NCBI GenBank assembly: GCA_020641055.1
Contig: CP067345.1
Coordinates: 2,721,317-2,785,316, forward strand
From: Clostridioides sp. ES-S-0010-02
GTDB lineage: Bacteria > Bacillota > Clostridia > Peptostreptococcales > Peptostreptococcaceae
Reading direction: 5' to 3'
Length of the DNA: 64,000 bases
Below the pieces are notes generated by a model that saw only the letters and a program-made list of their open reading frames with translations, was not told the origin of the DNA and searched no databases. Of the stretch, positions 26,053 to 35,679 are shown in pieces. The first letter of the stretch is position 1; each line of letters opens with the position of its first letter. The position numbers and the translations under genes were made by a program.

Positions 26053-26922
26053 TTACAAATTTTTTATTACTTTATATGGAATTACAAATTCTACTGAACC
26101 CATATAACCAGGTGCTACTTCAAACTGGTCAAAACAAATTACAAGGTCTTCATTTTTATTAAAATAGAAATCTTGATATTTATTTATTGTTTTAAAATCT
26201 TTAACAGGAGAATCTTTCCCCTGATCTATAAAATATGATTTTGTGCTGTCATTTTTCATTTGATTTCGCATTTGTTCTTTTATATTATTACTAATAACTT
26301 TTACATATTTATCATCCTTAAAAAGCATAGGTAAAGTTAAAACTATTTGTCTTTTTTTATCAACATTATAATGTATTTTGCTCACATATGATGATGCTTC
26401 TATCTCATTTTTTGTCATTTCTATTGATAGAAAATCTTTAGAATTATTTTTAACACTATAACTTAAGCTTAAATACTTATGTTCCTTATTTTTTGATAAT
26501 TCTATTTTTTCCATTCTATTTTGAAATTCATCATAAAGCCTCTTTCCATCTTCCATAAAACTATTATTTAATCTCTTCTCTAAATTTTTATCTTTTAAAC
26601 CTTGTATTTTAGGAATATCAATTTTAGCTTCATAGTTTTCGTTTTTTAAACTATAATTTTTTATAGTTACTACTTTTACTAATCCTCCAATTATAGGTAA
26701 TTTAGAAAAGTTATCTGCAAATACAGGGCTAATATTTACTAATACTATAAACATACAGGCTGAAGCCATAATGACTTTAAATCTCCATTTATTTATCTTT
26801 TTATTTTGTTCGCAATATATATCTTTTATTTTTTTATGATTTATTATAGTATCTAGTTTCTTTGGTATTGGAATTTTATGATACTCATCTCTTAACTTAT
26901 CTAACCTTTCTTTGTTCGTCAT
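26053..26922 (-). CDS. rsiV: Anti-sigma-V factor and lysozyme receptor RsiV
   Basis: A 289-residue single-pass protein. Cytoplasmic residues 1-46 would hold sigma-V, the membrane helix (KVIMASACMFIVLVN) is at ~49-67, and an extracellular DUF4163/DUF3298 domain fills the rest. In the RsiV family lysozyme binds the outer domain, which allows signal-peptidase cleavage just after the helix and then site-2 proteolysis. The PVFADNFS stretch right after the helix resembles a signal-peptidase site. It follows csfV by 11 bases. It is paralogous to the downstream lbpA, suggesting tandem duplication with loss of the sigma-binding segment in one copy. Confidence 0.9.
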   Translation of the reverse strand: MTNKERLDKLRDEYHKIPIPKKLDTIINHKKIKDIYCEQNKKINKWRFKVIMASACMFIVLVNISPVFADNFSKLPIIGGLVKVVTIKNYSLKNENYEAKIDIPKIQGLKDKNLEKRLNNSFMEDGKRLYDEFQNRMEKIELSKNKEHKYLSLSYSVKNNSKDFLSIEMTKNEIEASSYVSKIHYNVDKKRQIVLTLPMLFKDDKYVKVISNNIKEQMRNQMKNDSTKSYFIDQGKDSPVKDFKTINKYQDFYFNKNEDLVICFDQFEVAPGYMGSVEFVIPYKVIKNL

Positions 26923-26933
26923 TCTTTTTATCC

Positions 26934-27416
26934 CTACTCTTCAATTTTTAATTTTAATTTTTTTAAAGCAGTGTATAACCTAGTTTTAACAGTATTCACA
27001 TTTTCATCCAATATTATTGCTACTTCTTCAATCTTTAAATCCTCAAAAAATCTCAATATTATAATAGATTTATATTCAATAGGTAATTCTTCTAATGCTT
27101 TTTTTAAGTCTAAATCAGTATACTTATCACATTCTCCTGTCTCATCTATAAGAGTGATATCTGTCATATTATTATATTTGCGGTTTTTTCTAATAAAATC
27201 TATACTCGTTCTAACTAGAATTTTATAAAACCATGTTTTTATATAATTTACTTCTTTAAGGTTTTCTACTGAATATAGAGCCTTATACATGGCTTCTTGA
27301 ACCACATCTAATGCGTCCTCTTCATTTTTTGTATAACTATATGCAATTCTATAAAAAGAGTCTTTATTATCGATAATGTATCTCTCAACTTTCCTTCTCT
27401 TTAAACTCTTAAACAT
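26934..27416 (-). CDS. csfV: ECF sigma factor sigma-V
   Basis: A 160-residue ECF sigma factor. Region 2 (YIIDNKDSFYRIAYSYTKNEEDALDVVQEAM) lies at ~13-45 and region 4 (LEELPIEYKSIIILRFFEDLKIEEVAIILDENVNTVKTRLY) at ~108-150. Its neighbours RsiV, LbpA, PrsA2 and PdaV identify it as C. difficile sigma-V, which is released on lysozyme contact and switches on peptidoglycan deacetylation. The ATG at 27416 is preceded by GGAGGGAG. It lies inside the operon it is expected to control; an ECF-type promoter is seen upstream of pdaV at 29409-29435. Confidence 0.92.
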   Translation of the reverse strand: MFKSLKRRKVERYIIDNKDSFYRIAYSYTKNEEDALDVVQEAMYKALYSVENLKEVNYIKTWFYKILVRTSIDFIRKNRKYNNMTDITLIDETGECDKYTDLDLKKALEELPIEYKSIIILRFFEDLKIEEVAIILDENVNTVKTRLYTALKKLKLKIEE

Positions 27417-27467
27417 TCCTGTAAAATCTCCCTCCGGCTACAGGCTAGGATTGAGTTTTTATAGATT

Positions 27468-28424
27468 CTATCTCTCTACTTTTGCACTTTCATTCAATTT
27501 TTTTATGTGCTCAATATATTTTTCGTTTAAAATAGATTCTCTTACTAAACTCTGACACTCATTAAGACTTTTTTGTCTTTCTCTTTTATCAGTAACTTTG
27601 ACTATATGATATCCATAACTAGTTTCAAAAACACCTGAAACCTCATTTTTCTTTAATTTGAATACTTTTTTTGTAAATTCAGCATTTTTATCATTCTTTG
27701 AAAAATATCCTAGCTGACCTCCATTTTTTCCAGTCGCTTTGTCATCTGAATATTTTTTAGCCAATGCTTCAAAACTTTCTCCATTTTTGATTTTAGTCAA
27801 TATACTCTCTGCCTCTTTTTTTAAAGCTTCTTTTTTATCCTTACTTACTTCTTTTTTATTTTTGTCTAAAGTTGATATCAATATTTGAGAAGCACTTACT
27901 TCTTCTACGTTAAAATCTTTTTTATGATTTACATAATAAGATTCCATCTCAGCATCACTTATATTTATTTTATTTTCAAAGGCTTTTTTACTTTTGTCTA
28001 TGGCTAAATCTCTAGATATTTCTTGCTTTAAATATTCCTTATCTACACCTGCTTTGTCCATTTTTTCTTTATAGCTTGTATTCAAATTCATTTCATTTTC
28101 TAGTTCTTGATATTTTGAGTCTATCTCACCTTTACTTGGAGTTAATCCTTTATCCTTAGCCTCTTGATATAAAAGTTCATTATCCACCATAAACGATATT
28201 ATAACATTTTCTAATTTATTTCTACCTTTTTTATCTAAACTTTTTTCCATTTCATCTAAAGATTGACCATTTATATAACTGTTAGTAGCAGATAATACTG
28301 CCTTTGTTTTTTCATATTGCGCCTTTGTGATTTCTACATCATTCACTTTAGCTAAACTTTTATTACAACCAACCATCATTAAAGATAGTACTCCGACCAT
28401 TCCTACACAAAGTTTTTTATTCAA
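27468..28424 (-). CDS. prsA2: PrsA-type foldase lipoprotein (parvulin peptidyl-prolyl isomerase)
   Basis: A 318-residue lipoprotein. The signal peptide ends in lipobox VGC (Cys20), then a SurA/PrsA N-terminal helical domain (~25-165), then a parvulin rotamase domain (~175-270: ASQILISTLD, GGQLGYFSKNDKNAEF, TSYGYHIVKVTDKR). It helps exported proteins fold outside the membrane. Lying between pdaV and csfV, it probably supports PdaV or other envelope proteins made during lysozyme stress. The ATG at 28424 is preceded by GTGAGGTGT. The name prsA2 follows the remembered C. difficile operon. Confidence 0.9.
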   Translation of the reverse strand: MNKKLCVGMVGVLSLMMVGCNKSLAKVNDVEITKAQYEKTKAVLSATNSYINGQSLDEMEKSLDKKGRNKLENVIISFMVDNELLYQEAKDKGLTPSKGEIDSKYQELENEMNLNTSYKEKMDKAGVDKEYLKQEISRDLAIDKSKKAFENKINISDAEMESYYVNHKKDFNVEEVSASQILISTLDKNKKEVSKDKKEALKKEAESILTKIKNGESFEALAKKYSDDKATGKNGGQLGYFSKNDKNAEFTKKVFKLKKNEVSGVFETSYGYHIVKVTDKRERQKSLNECQSLVRESILNEKYIEHIKKLNESAKVER

Positions 28425-28492
28425 AACACTTACACCTCACTCATTTTTTATTTTCAATTTTTAAAACTCTTAATCAACATTTTTTATTTTTA

Positions 28493-29326
28493 CTATTCCA
28501 AATTACGTAACCAATAATTTTTTGGTATCTGATTTTGCTCTACTGCTGCAAATTCATAGCCTTCATCTGATAAAAATTTTAAAATTGAATCTAAAGCTTC
28601 TGCACTTTGTTTTTTCTCATGCATTAAAACTACAAGTTGATCCTTATCTTCACCTTTTCTATTCTTAATATGAGCTTTTACATTCTGTACAATTTGTGCA
28701 GAATTAGATTTCCAGTCTTCAGTATCTAAATCCCAATCCCAAATTTTATACCCTGCATCAACTAAGGCTTGATATGAAGCTTGTGGAGTATATGGTTTAC
28801 TTCCATAAGGAATTCTTATTACTTTTGAATGTTTACCAGTTATACTATAAAGAGTCTGATCATTCGTATCAAATTCATCTTTTGCTGATGTACTAGTAAC
28901 ATAAAGTTTATGAATATCATGAGATACACTATGAAAACCTGCTGTGTTCCCATTTTTAATTATATTTTTAACTTGCTGTGGATATTCCTTCATATTTCCA
29001 TCTATCATAAAAAAAGTTGCTTTAACATTATACTTATTTAAAGTTTTTATCATTTGGTCAGTAAATTTAGATGGACCATCATCTATAGTTATGTATGCTA
29101 CTTTTCCAGAACTTTTACTAGGCCCTTTACTAACTTCTGCTGATGTATTAGATATTATATCTGTAATAGTAGAACTTGATAGTTTAGCATTTCTACTAAT
29201 TTCATCTTCTTTCATGTTCATATAACTAACTCGTATGCCAATTATTATAAATGCTAAACAGACTACTATAGCACTTAAAAGCAAATACAATCTCTTTCTA
29301 TTTATTTTTTTCTTTTTATTTCTCAT
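28493..29326 (-). CDS. pdaV: Peptidoglycan N-acetylglucosamine deacetylase PdaV
   Basis: A 277-residue membrane-anchored NodB-family deacetylase: basic start, one membrane helix (~12-32), Ser-rich linker, catalytic domain from ~70. Motifs: TIDDGPS with catalytic and metal Asp (~79), metal-binding HSVSH (~125), RIPYGSKP (~165), DWDLDTEDW (~190) and LMHEKK (~237). Removing acetyl groups from GlcNAc in peptidoglycan makes it resistant to lysozyme. It is the first gene of the sigma-V operon with an ECF-like promoter 83 bases upstream. The ATG at 29326 follows TTGGAGGTCGAACG. Confidence 0.92.
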   Translation of the reverse strand: MRNKKKKINRKRLYLLLSAIVVCLAFIIIGIRVSYMNMKEDEISRNAKLSSSTITDIISNTSAEVSKGPSKSSGKVAYITIDDGPSKFTDQMIKTLNKYNVKATFFMIDGNMKEYPQQVKNIIKNGNTAGFHSVSHDIHKLYVTSTSAKDEFDTNDQTLYSITGKHSKVIRIPYGSKPYTPQASYQALVDAGYKIWDWDLDTEDWKSNSAQIVQNVKAHIKNRKGEDKDQLVVLMHEKKQSAEALDSILKFLSDEGYEFAAVEQNQIPKNYWLRNLE

Positions 29327-29408
29327 CGTTCGACCTCCAATATTACTATATTTTTACATTTATATTTTTGTAGTATTTTAGAATCAGAATCTACACTACA
29401 TATATATA

Positions 29409-29435
29409 GACGTTGAACTTCGACAAAAAGTTTTA
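29409..29435 (-). promoter_or_regulatory. ECF (sigma-V) type promoter of pdaV-prsA2-csfV-rsiV-lbpA
   Basis: On the minus strand TAAAAC (29435-29430), 17 bases, then CGTC (29412-29409). AAC at -35 and CGTC at -10 are hallmarks of ECF sigma promoters such as sigma-V. It would make the operon autoregulated. Confidence 0.72.
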
Positions 29436-29815
29436 CTTAATTTTTAAAATTTGTTATTTTGCTGATTATTATGCTGTATAATTTCTGTATAATTGTATAG
29501 AATGTTGAAAATTGAGTATTATATAGTGTTTTTTACAATTAATACTAGTTAAAATGTCGTTTCTAATTTTTAAAATTTATAATTTTTTTTCTATAAAATA
29601 GAAATTTAAAATAAGAAATATATTAAGAAAATAATATTATTTCTTGTTTTGACCTTATATTTTATATATTCATATACATTTGTTTTTGTTATTAAATAAA
29701 AATTTATAAACTTGTCTACAAAGTGTTATACTTTATAGGAAACTTTTTACATTACAACATAATAATTTGTTACAATATAAGTATTAGTTGTATAAAAATT
29801 CTAAAAATATTATTG
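29436..29815. other. Intergenic region upstream of pdaV and the MBL gene
   Basis: Nearly pure A/T. No ORF with a ribosome binding site and no strong hairpin were found. Promoter elements for the plus-strand gene at 29829 must lie here but are not distinct. Confidence 0.5.
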
Positions 29816-29828
29816 GGAGGTATTGTTT

Positions 29829-30677
29829 ATGAAGGTAATTTCTTTAATTGAAAATATTTCTGGCTCCAAAAACTTAAAATCTGAACATGGTTTATCTTTA
29901 TTTTTAGAAATTAATGATAAAAGATATATATTAGATACAGGAAAAAGTGGAAATTTTATAGAAAATGCTAAAAATTTAAATGTTGATTTATTAAATTTAG
30001 ATGCACTTGTAATATCTCATAATCATTCCGACCATATTGGTGGTATAGATAAATTTTTTGAAATTAATAAAGATATTGACGTTTATATAAAATCTCAAGC
30101 TAAATTATATGAATATTTCTACCATAACGAAAATCAGCAAGAAAACTACTATATAGGAAATAGAAAGGGCTTATTTGAAGATTTTAATAAAAACTTTATT
30201 TGGATAGATGATTTTTACAAACTTAGTGAAAATCTTTATATCTTCTCTGATAAAAACAATAATAAAGATTTCTTTTGTAGAGATAAAAATCTGTTAAAAT
30301 TTAAGGACAATATGTTTATTGAAGATGATTTTAAACACGAATTATTCTTAGTATATGTGGATGGAGACTATGTATCAATAATAAGTAGTTGTAGTCATAG
30401 TGGAATTGTAAATATCGCTCATACTGTTAAAAAATACTTTCCAGATAAATCAATTAAGTTTATTATTGGAGGATTTCATATGGATAATTTATCAAAACAA
30501 GGTGGACTTAACTGTTCTACAGAATACATAGATGATGTCATAAAGGAACTTAACACAATTGGTTTTCAGAAAATATATACATTCCATTGTACAGGATTAG
30601 TTGCATTTGATTACATGAAAAAATTACTTGGAGACAAAATAGAGTATTTTAAGACAGGTGATTTTTTAGAGGTGTAA
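29829..30677 (+). CDS. Metallo-beta-lactamase-fold hydrolase (COG1237 type)
   Basis: A 282-residue MBL-fold protein. The metal motif SHNHSDHIGG lies at ~61, with further ligands in CSHSGIVN (~194), GGFHMD (~220) and TFHCTG near the C-terminus. The spacing fits the family annotated as dihydropteridine/methanopterin-precursor synthase-like (COG1237), whose role in bacteria is unclear. A TTG at 29823 is in frame but only 2 bases from GGGAGG; the ATG at 29829 has 8-base spacing and is chosen. It is a single gene closed by a long terminator. Confidence 0.86.
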   Translation: MKVISLIENISGSKNLKSEHGLSLFLEINDKRYILDTGKSGNFIENAKNLNVDLLNLDALVISHNHSDHIGGIDKFFEINKDIDVYIKSQAKLYEYFYHNENQQENYYIGNRKGLFEDFNKNFIWIDDFYKLSENLYIFSDKNNNKDFFCRDKNLLKFKDNMFIEDDFKHELFLVYVDGDYVSIISSCSHSGIVNIAHTVKKYFPDKSIKFIIGGFHMDNLSKQGGLNCSTEYIDDVIKELNTIGFQKIYTFHCTGLVAFDYMKKLLGDKIEYFKTGDFLEV

Positions 30678-30696
30678 TTATAAAAGCTAAAAATAA

Positions 30697-30746
30697 AAAA
30701 ATAAAATCCCAATCTATCTACGTTATAGATTGAGATTTTATTTTTT
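30697..30746. terminator. Bidirectional terminator
   Basis: A 22-bp stem with one mismatch, A-rich on one arm and T-rich on the other. It lies between the plus-strand MBL gene and the minus-strand permease and can serve both. Confidence 0.88.
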
Positions 30747-30770
30747 ATATAATCATAAAGTATTTATAAA

Positions 30771-32107
30771 CTAGTTAGACTCATTTTTTGTTTTCTTAGT
30801 CATATAAGCATACACTGGCAAGCCTATAGCTGTTATTATAAGACCTCCAACAGATATCATAGTAGTTTTCATACCCGCGAAGCATAATTGATTAACTACG
30901 ACAAATATACCACTCACTATAGCTATTATTGGAACAATTGGATATAGTGGTACTTTGTATTCTCTTGGTATATCTGGGTGAGTTTTTCTAAGCTTCATTA
31001 CCCCTATAAATGTCAATACATAGAATATCCAAGTAGCAAATACTGCTAAATCAGTTAATAAATTAAATTGACCTGATAAAGCATAGATAGCTGCAAGAAC
31101 AGATACTAATACTATAGAATTTGCTGGAACTTGAGCAGAATTTAATTTAGAAAATACTTTATATTTAGGCAAAGTTTTATCTGTTGCTAAAGTATAGGCC
31201 ACTCTTGAACCAGTTAATAAGAATCCATTTAATGCTCCAAATACTGAAATTAATATACCTACAGATATTATTTTTCCACCTATTGAACCAAATATAACCT
31301 CAGCAACTGCTGATGCTGGTGAAGCGTAATTAGCTAGCTCACTAGCTGGTAATACCCAAAGATATGCTAAGTTTATTACAAAGTAAACAGCCATAACCAC
31401 TGATAATCCACCTATTATAGCTTTTGGAAGGTCTTTTCCTGGATTTTTCATTTCTCCAGCCAAAGTACCAACATTCATCCATCCATCAAATGCAAATAAT
31501 ATAGCAATTAAAACTTGACCTATTACACTTCCTAGACTTAATCCTTCACCAACCATAGGACTAAGTATTGGATTATCTCCACCGCCTTTAATAAATCCAA
31601 CAATCATTATTAATATAAGTGGTATTAATTTACATATTGTAGAAATTGTTTGTATAGCTCCCCCAGTTTTTGAACCCAACATATTCAGCCCTGCAACTAT
31701 CACTATAATTCCAATTGCTATTGGAAGTAATAATGATGAATTACCAATTAAAGCTGATGCTTGCTCTCCAAATATGACACCTAATGCTGCCATCATCCCA
31801 GGATAGAATAATACAATTTGCATCCATCCAGTTAAAAATCCCAATTTATCTCCATAAATCTCTTTTATATATACCATCATTCCACCAGTTTTGGTATTGC
31901 AACTGATACCTCTGCAGCTGTAAGACCAGCTGTTATAGTTATGATTCCTGCTATTAACCATGCCAATATGCCAAGTCCTGGAGCTCCTCCAGTTAATGTA
32001 TAAACTGCCTGCGGTTTAAAAAATACACCTGCTCCTATTACTGAACCTACAACAGTTGATAATGCTGCAGATACACCAAGAGTCTTTTTTAGCTCACTAT
32101 TTCCCAT
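30771..32107 (-). pseudogene. APC-family amino-acid permease, split by a one-base frameshift
   Basis: Starts at ATG 32107 (MGNSELKKTLGVSAAL) and runs in one frame to AIPKLVE-stop near 31877. The family sequence continues in the -1 frame from about 31890 (KTGGMMVYIKEIYGDK) to the stop at 30771. Joined, the two parts give a ~445-residue, 12-helix permease with the APC motif GSVIGAGVFF, similar to SteT/LAT-type exchangers, probably for small neutral amino acids. The break is at CCAAAACTGG, where one A is missing (31889-31892 on the plus strand reads TTTT). It may be a true mutation or a sequencing error. The ribosome binding site AGGAGG is intact. Confidence 0.85.
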
Positions 32108-32568
32108 TTTTTTCCTCCTATTTCTTCCTATTTAATTTTAATTTCATAGTTATATAAGCATCTACTATGCCAATATTATAGAAAAATAGTTTTTATTATT
32201 TATTAAGATAAAATAACATATGCTAAACTTTTGTAAATTTTAATTTTTAAGTAAAATTAAAATTTTTTAAAAAAATTATAAAAATTAAAAATCCCAATAT
32301 GATGATACATTCTTCATAACAGTTAAATTGTTTTACATTTCAATATCTATTTATCTATTAGAATAGATTCTATCCACAAGTAAAAGTTAATTTAAACCTT
32401 TTGCAATAAATTTTCACCGTTTTCAAAAACATTTTATTATATTTTTGTAATTTGTATTTTATTATTAATGTTTTTGACTAAATAGTATCACTTTTATTTA
32501 TTTTATAGCTTGTTTTATAGTAATAAATAATTTAACAATTTATTATAACCCAAATTAAACCATAAATC
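32108..32568. other. Long AT-rich intergenic region
   Basis: No ORF with a credible start and no recognised riboswitch or T-box. It lies upstream of the permease and downstream of the his operon terminator. A small RNA cannot be excluded. Confidence 0.45.
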
Positions 32569-32613
32569 AAAACTAATATTTTATTTTTTAGTAAAAAATA
32601 AAATATTAGTTTT
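32569..32613. repeat. Perfect 21-bp inverted repeat with a 3-base loop
   Basis: The arm starting AAAACTAATATT (32569-32589) is exactly complementary to 32593-32613. It forms a terminator-like hairpin but is not adjacent to any gene end: the hisI terminator is about 230 bases to the right and the permease start about 460 bases to the left. It could end an unannotated small RNA. Confidence 0.6.
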
Positions 32614-32627
32614 GAAAACGTTTACTT
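32612..32627. promoter_or_regulatory. cre-like (CcpA) site
   Basis: TTGAAAACGTTTACTT fits the C. difficile CcpA consensus RRGAAAANGTTTTCWW except for both initial R positions and one T. It overlaps the end of the 21-bp inverted repeat and lies about 500 bases upstream of the permease. Its target is unclear. Confidence 0.45.
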
Positions 32628-32843
32628 TTTATTGAAATTTATATCTATTTCATCTTAAAACATATCCTTTTTCAGCCCATATTATTCAATATGAAAATTA
32701 ATTTAAAATTATTTTTCTTAAATATTAATTATATAATCATATTTTTTCTAAAATAAATAATGTATTATAATCGTTTTATTGATAAATTGTATACATAATA
32801 AACTTAAGTAAGAAACCTGTGATTTTCCTCTATAATATAAAAC

Positions 32844-32899
32844 AGAAAATAAGAAAGTATACCGTTTTTTTTTAAAAACGGTATACTTTCTTATTTTCT
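32844..32899 (-). terminator. 26-bp perfect hairpin terminating the his operon
   Basis: The arm starting AGAAAATAAGAAAG (32844-32869) and its exact complement (32874-32899) are separated by 4 bases. It lies just after the hisI stop, with a long T-rich arm at the 3' end. Confidence 0.85.
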
Positions 32900-32916
32900 A
32901 TCAATCTATTTTTATT

Positions 32917-33585
32917 CTATTTTCTTCTTTTAATTAATTCTTTTTTTATTTCATCAATTTCAACACCTTTTTCTATCATTAAAACCAATGTATGATATAC
33001 TAAATCACTAATCTCATAAATAAGTTCACTTTTATCTTCATTTTTTGAGGCTATAATTACTTCACTGCTTTCTTCTCCAACTTTTTTAAGAATTTTATCT
33101 AAACCTTTGTCAAATAGATAGTTAGTATAAGACCCCTCAATAGGATTGTTTTTTCTTTCATTTATTAAATCATATAATTCTTTTAATGTATTTTTTTGTA
33201 CTTCAAAGTCAATTTTATCAGTATCATCAAATAAATCTCTATAGAAACAAGAGTAATTACCTGTATGGCAAGCTACACCTGTTTGTTCAACTAAAAGTAA
33301 TATTGTATCTACATCACAATCATAAGAAATCTTGACCACTTTTTGAATATTTCCAGATGTCTCACCTTTAACCCATAATTCTTGTCTACTTCTGCTAAAG
33401 TAACAAGCTATTTTGTCTTTTAAAGTTTTCTTTATAGACTCCTCATTCATATATGCTAACATCAATACATCTTTACTTATTACATCCTGAACAACAGCAG
33501 GAACTAATCCTTTATCATCAAATTTTACATTTTTTATAAATTCTTCAAATTTTTCACTGCATACATTATTACATTTATCATTCAT
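32917..33585 (-). CDS. hisI: Bifunctional phosphoribosyl-AMP cyclohydrolase / phosphoribosyl-ATP pyrophosphatase HisIE
   Basis: Carries out steps 2 and 3 of histidine synthesis. Residues ~20-120 are the HisI cyclohydrolase with zinc Cys motif [11 protein letters not shown] (~97). Residues ~130-222 are the HisE pyrophosphatase with [20 protein letters not shown]. The fusion, 222 residues, is the common two-domain form. It is the last gene of the operon, 28 bases after hisF. The ATG at 33585 has AAGGAGATTGG upstream. Confidence 0.95.
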   Translation of the reverse strand: MNDKCNNVCSEKFEEFIKNVKFDDKGLVPAVVQDVISKDVLMLAYMNEESIKKTLKDKIACYFSRSRQELWVKGETSGNIQKVVKISYDCDVDTILLLVEQTGVACHTGNYSCFYRDLFDDTDKIDFEVQKNTLKELYDLINERKNNPIEGSYTNYLFDKGLDKILKKVGEESSEVIIASKNEDKSELIYEISDLVYHTLVLMIEKGVEIDEIKKELIKRRK

Positions 33586-33613
33586 TTTTCCAATCTCCTT
33601 ATAGATATTTAAT

Positions 33614-34372
33614 TTATAATCTTACTTCTACACCCATTTCTTTTAAATACTTTTTCAAATCCTTTATTTTTATCTCTCCAAAATGAAAAACAGATGCTGC
33701 TAAGATTCCATCTACATTAGATTCTTTGACTGCTTCATAGAAATCTTCCATTTTCCCAGCCCCTCCAGATGCTATAACAGGTACATTTACTAAAGATGTT
33801 ATTTTTGACAGTAACTCTATATCGTATCCATTTTTCATTCCATCTTCATCCATACTATTTACAACAATCTCTCCAGCTCCAAGTTCAACACCTTTGACTG
33901 CCCATTCAATTGCATCTAAATCTGTTTTCTCTCTACCGCCTTTTACATATACACTCCATGAACCCGCTTCATTTTTTTTTGCATCTATTGATAAAACTAC
34001 ACATTGTGCACCAAACTTTAGTGAGGCTTCTCTTATTAATTCGGGATTTTTTACTGCTGATGAATTTATAGAAACTTTATCTGCACCTTTTCTTAAAATA
34101 TTAGTAAAGTCTTCTAATTTATTTACTCCTCCACCTACACAAAATGGAATATTTATATTTTCTGCAACTTTAGATACAAATTCCAAAGATGTCTTTCTTT
34201 CTTCATTTGATGCAGTTATATCATAAAATACAAGTTCATCTGCGCCACAGTCACTATAAAATTTTCCAAGGACTTCTGGACTATCCACATCCACTATATC
34301 TGTAAATTTTTTCCCTTTTACAACTCTTCCATTTCGTACATCTAAACATGGTATTATTCTTCTAGTAAGCAT
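33614..34372 (-). CDS. hisF: Imidazole glycerol phosphate synthase cyclase subunit HisF
   Basis: A (beta/alpha)8 barrel of 252 residues that, with ammonia from HisH, forms IGP and AICAR. Motifs: [17 protein letters not shown] at the N-terminus (catalytic Asp11), FCVGGGVN phosphate loop (~77), and [14 protein letters not shown] with the second catalytic Asp (~130), then VIASGGAG (~198). It overlaps the end of hisA by 19 bases. The expected complex partner hisH lies two genes upstream in the same operon. Confidence 0.96.
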   Translation of the reverse strand: MLTRRIIPCLDVRNGRVVKGKKFTDIVDVDSPEVLGKFYSDCGADELVFYDITASNEERKTSLEFVSKVAENINIPFCVGGGVNKLEDFTNILRKGADKVSINSSAVKNPELIREASLKFGAQCVVLSIDAKKNEAGSWSVYVKGGREKTDLDAIEWAVKGVELGAGEIVVNSMDEDGMKNGYDIELLSKITSLVNVPVIASGGAGKMEDFYEAVKESNVDGILAASVFHFGEIKIKDLKKYLKEMGVEVRL

Positions 34373-35076
34373 AGTTGTTGAGCCTCCTTAAAGTCTATCT
34401 TCTTATCATAAAGTGCTTTACCTATTATTGCTCCATATAAGTTCATATCTTTAAGTTTTTTAATATCTTCAATAGAAGTCACTCCCCCAGAAGCAATAAC
34501 ATTTAAAGATGTCTCTTTTGATATTTTTTCATATATATCAAAGTTTGGACCTTGAAGCATACCATCTTTTGATATGTCTGTATAAACAATCGTCTTTACT
34601 CCTATTTTTTCAAGTTGTTTACATAAAGTCAGAGAATCTACATTGCTTACAACTTCCCAACCTCTAACCGCTACCTTTCCATTTTTAGCATCAATTGAAA
34701 TAACAATTTTTTCTTGATATTCATTAACCAACTCTTCAACTAACTCCATATTTTCAATTGCGATACTCCCAAGTATCACTCTAGTAACACCTGCTTTTAT
34801 TAAACTTTGAACTTTCTCCTTATCTCTAACCCCTCCACCTACTTGAATAGGTATTTTTATATTGTTTGCTATATTTTCAATTGTTTTTGTATTTACACCA
34901 AATTCACTTCTAGCTCCATTTAAATCTACTATATGTATATATTCTGCACCTTCATTTTTCCATTTATATGCTACTTCTAATGGATTATCATAATATACAT
35001 TTACTTTGTCAAAATCACCTTGAGTTAATCTTACACACTTGTTATCCTTTATATCTATTGCTGGAAATATTATCAT
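34354..35076 (-). CDS. hisA: ProFAR isomerase HisA
   Basis: A 240-residue (beta/alpha)8 barrel that isomerises ProFAR to PRFAR. Motifs: [19 protein letters not shown] with catalytic Asp8, QVGGGVRD phosphate loop (~79), [14 protein letters not shown] with catalytic Asp (~128), and VIASGGV (~170). It overlaps hisH by 4 bases and hisF by 19, so the three are translated in close coupling. No tryptophan-pathway fusion is present. Confidence 0.96.
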   Translation of the reverse strand: MIIFPAIDIKDNKCVRLTQGDFDKVNVYYDNPLEVAYKWKNEGAEYIHIVDLNGARSEFGVNTKTIENIANNIKIPIQVGGGVRDKEKVQSLIKAGVTRVILGSIAIENMELVEELVNEYQEKIVISIDAKNGKVAVRGWEVVSNVDSLTLCKQLEKIGVKTIVYTDISKDGMLQGPNFDIYEKISKETSLNVIASGGVTSIEDIKKLKDMNLYGAIIGKALYDKKIDFKEAQQLCLLEE

Positions 35077-35678
35077 TTTATCATCTCCCCATATGCTCTT
35101 AATATATTTAAACCTACTTCTCCACTTTTTTCTGGATGAAATTGTATACCATATACATTATCTTTTCTAACTATTGCTGGAATCTTCTTCTCATACTCTG
35201 AAAACGCAACAAGTTCTTCATTTGATGAATTTGCATAATATGAATGAACAAAGTATACATAGTCATCTTCTTTAATATATTTAAGAATATCATCATTTTT
35301 CTTATTAAATTTTAGATTATTCCATCCCATATGTGGAACTTTTAAACTTATATCCAGTTTATCAATGCTACCTTCTATAAGACCTAACCCTTCATATTCT
35401 CCATATTCATAGCTTTTTTCATAAAGTAATTGCATGCCTAAACATATGCCTATTAAAAACTTTCCCTTTGACACATGTTCTTTTATTATTGGCACCAAAT
35501 CTAGCTTATTTAAAGCATTTATAGAATCTCTAAAAGCTCCAACACCTGGAAGTATTAGTGAATTTGCCTCCTTTATTTCATTTAAATTGTTAGAAATTTT
35601 AGTTTCTATTCCAGCCTTCTTAAAACCTCTAGATACAGAATCTATATTTCCTAGACCATAATCTACTATTATATTCAT
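35073..35678 (-). CDS. hisH: Imidazole glycerol phosphate synthase glutaminase subunit HisH
   Basis: A class I glutamine amidotransferase of 201 residues supplying ammonia to HisF. The nucleophile Cys is in IGICLGMQLL (~79), and the catalytic His-x-Glu is in IQFHPEKSG (~183). N-terminal DYGLGNIDSV and LPGVGAFRD are typical. It sits 1 base after hisB and overlaps hisA by 4 bases. Confidence 0.96.
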   Translation of the reverse strand: MNIIVDYGLGNIDSVSRGFKKAGIETKISNNLNEIKEANSLILPGVGAFRDSINALNKLDLVPIIKEHVSKGKFLIGICLGMQLLYEKSYEYGEYEGLGLIEGSIDKLDISLKVPHMGWNNLKFNKKNDDILKYIKEDDYVYFVHSYYANSSNEELVAFSEYEKKIPAIVRKDNVYGIQFHPEKSGEVGLNILRAYGEMIK

Positions 35679-35679
35679 T

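Noticed and set aside
29409-29435. Reading the pdaV upstream region as a normal sigma-A promoter
   Set aside because: No TTGACA/TATAAT pair at correct spacing; the AAC and CGTC boxes fit an ECF promoter better.
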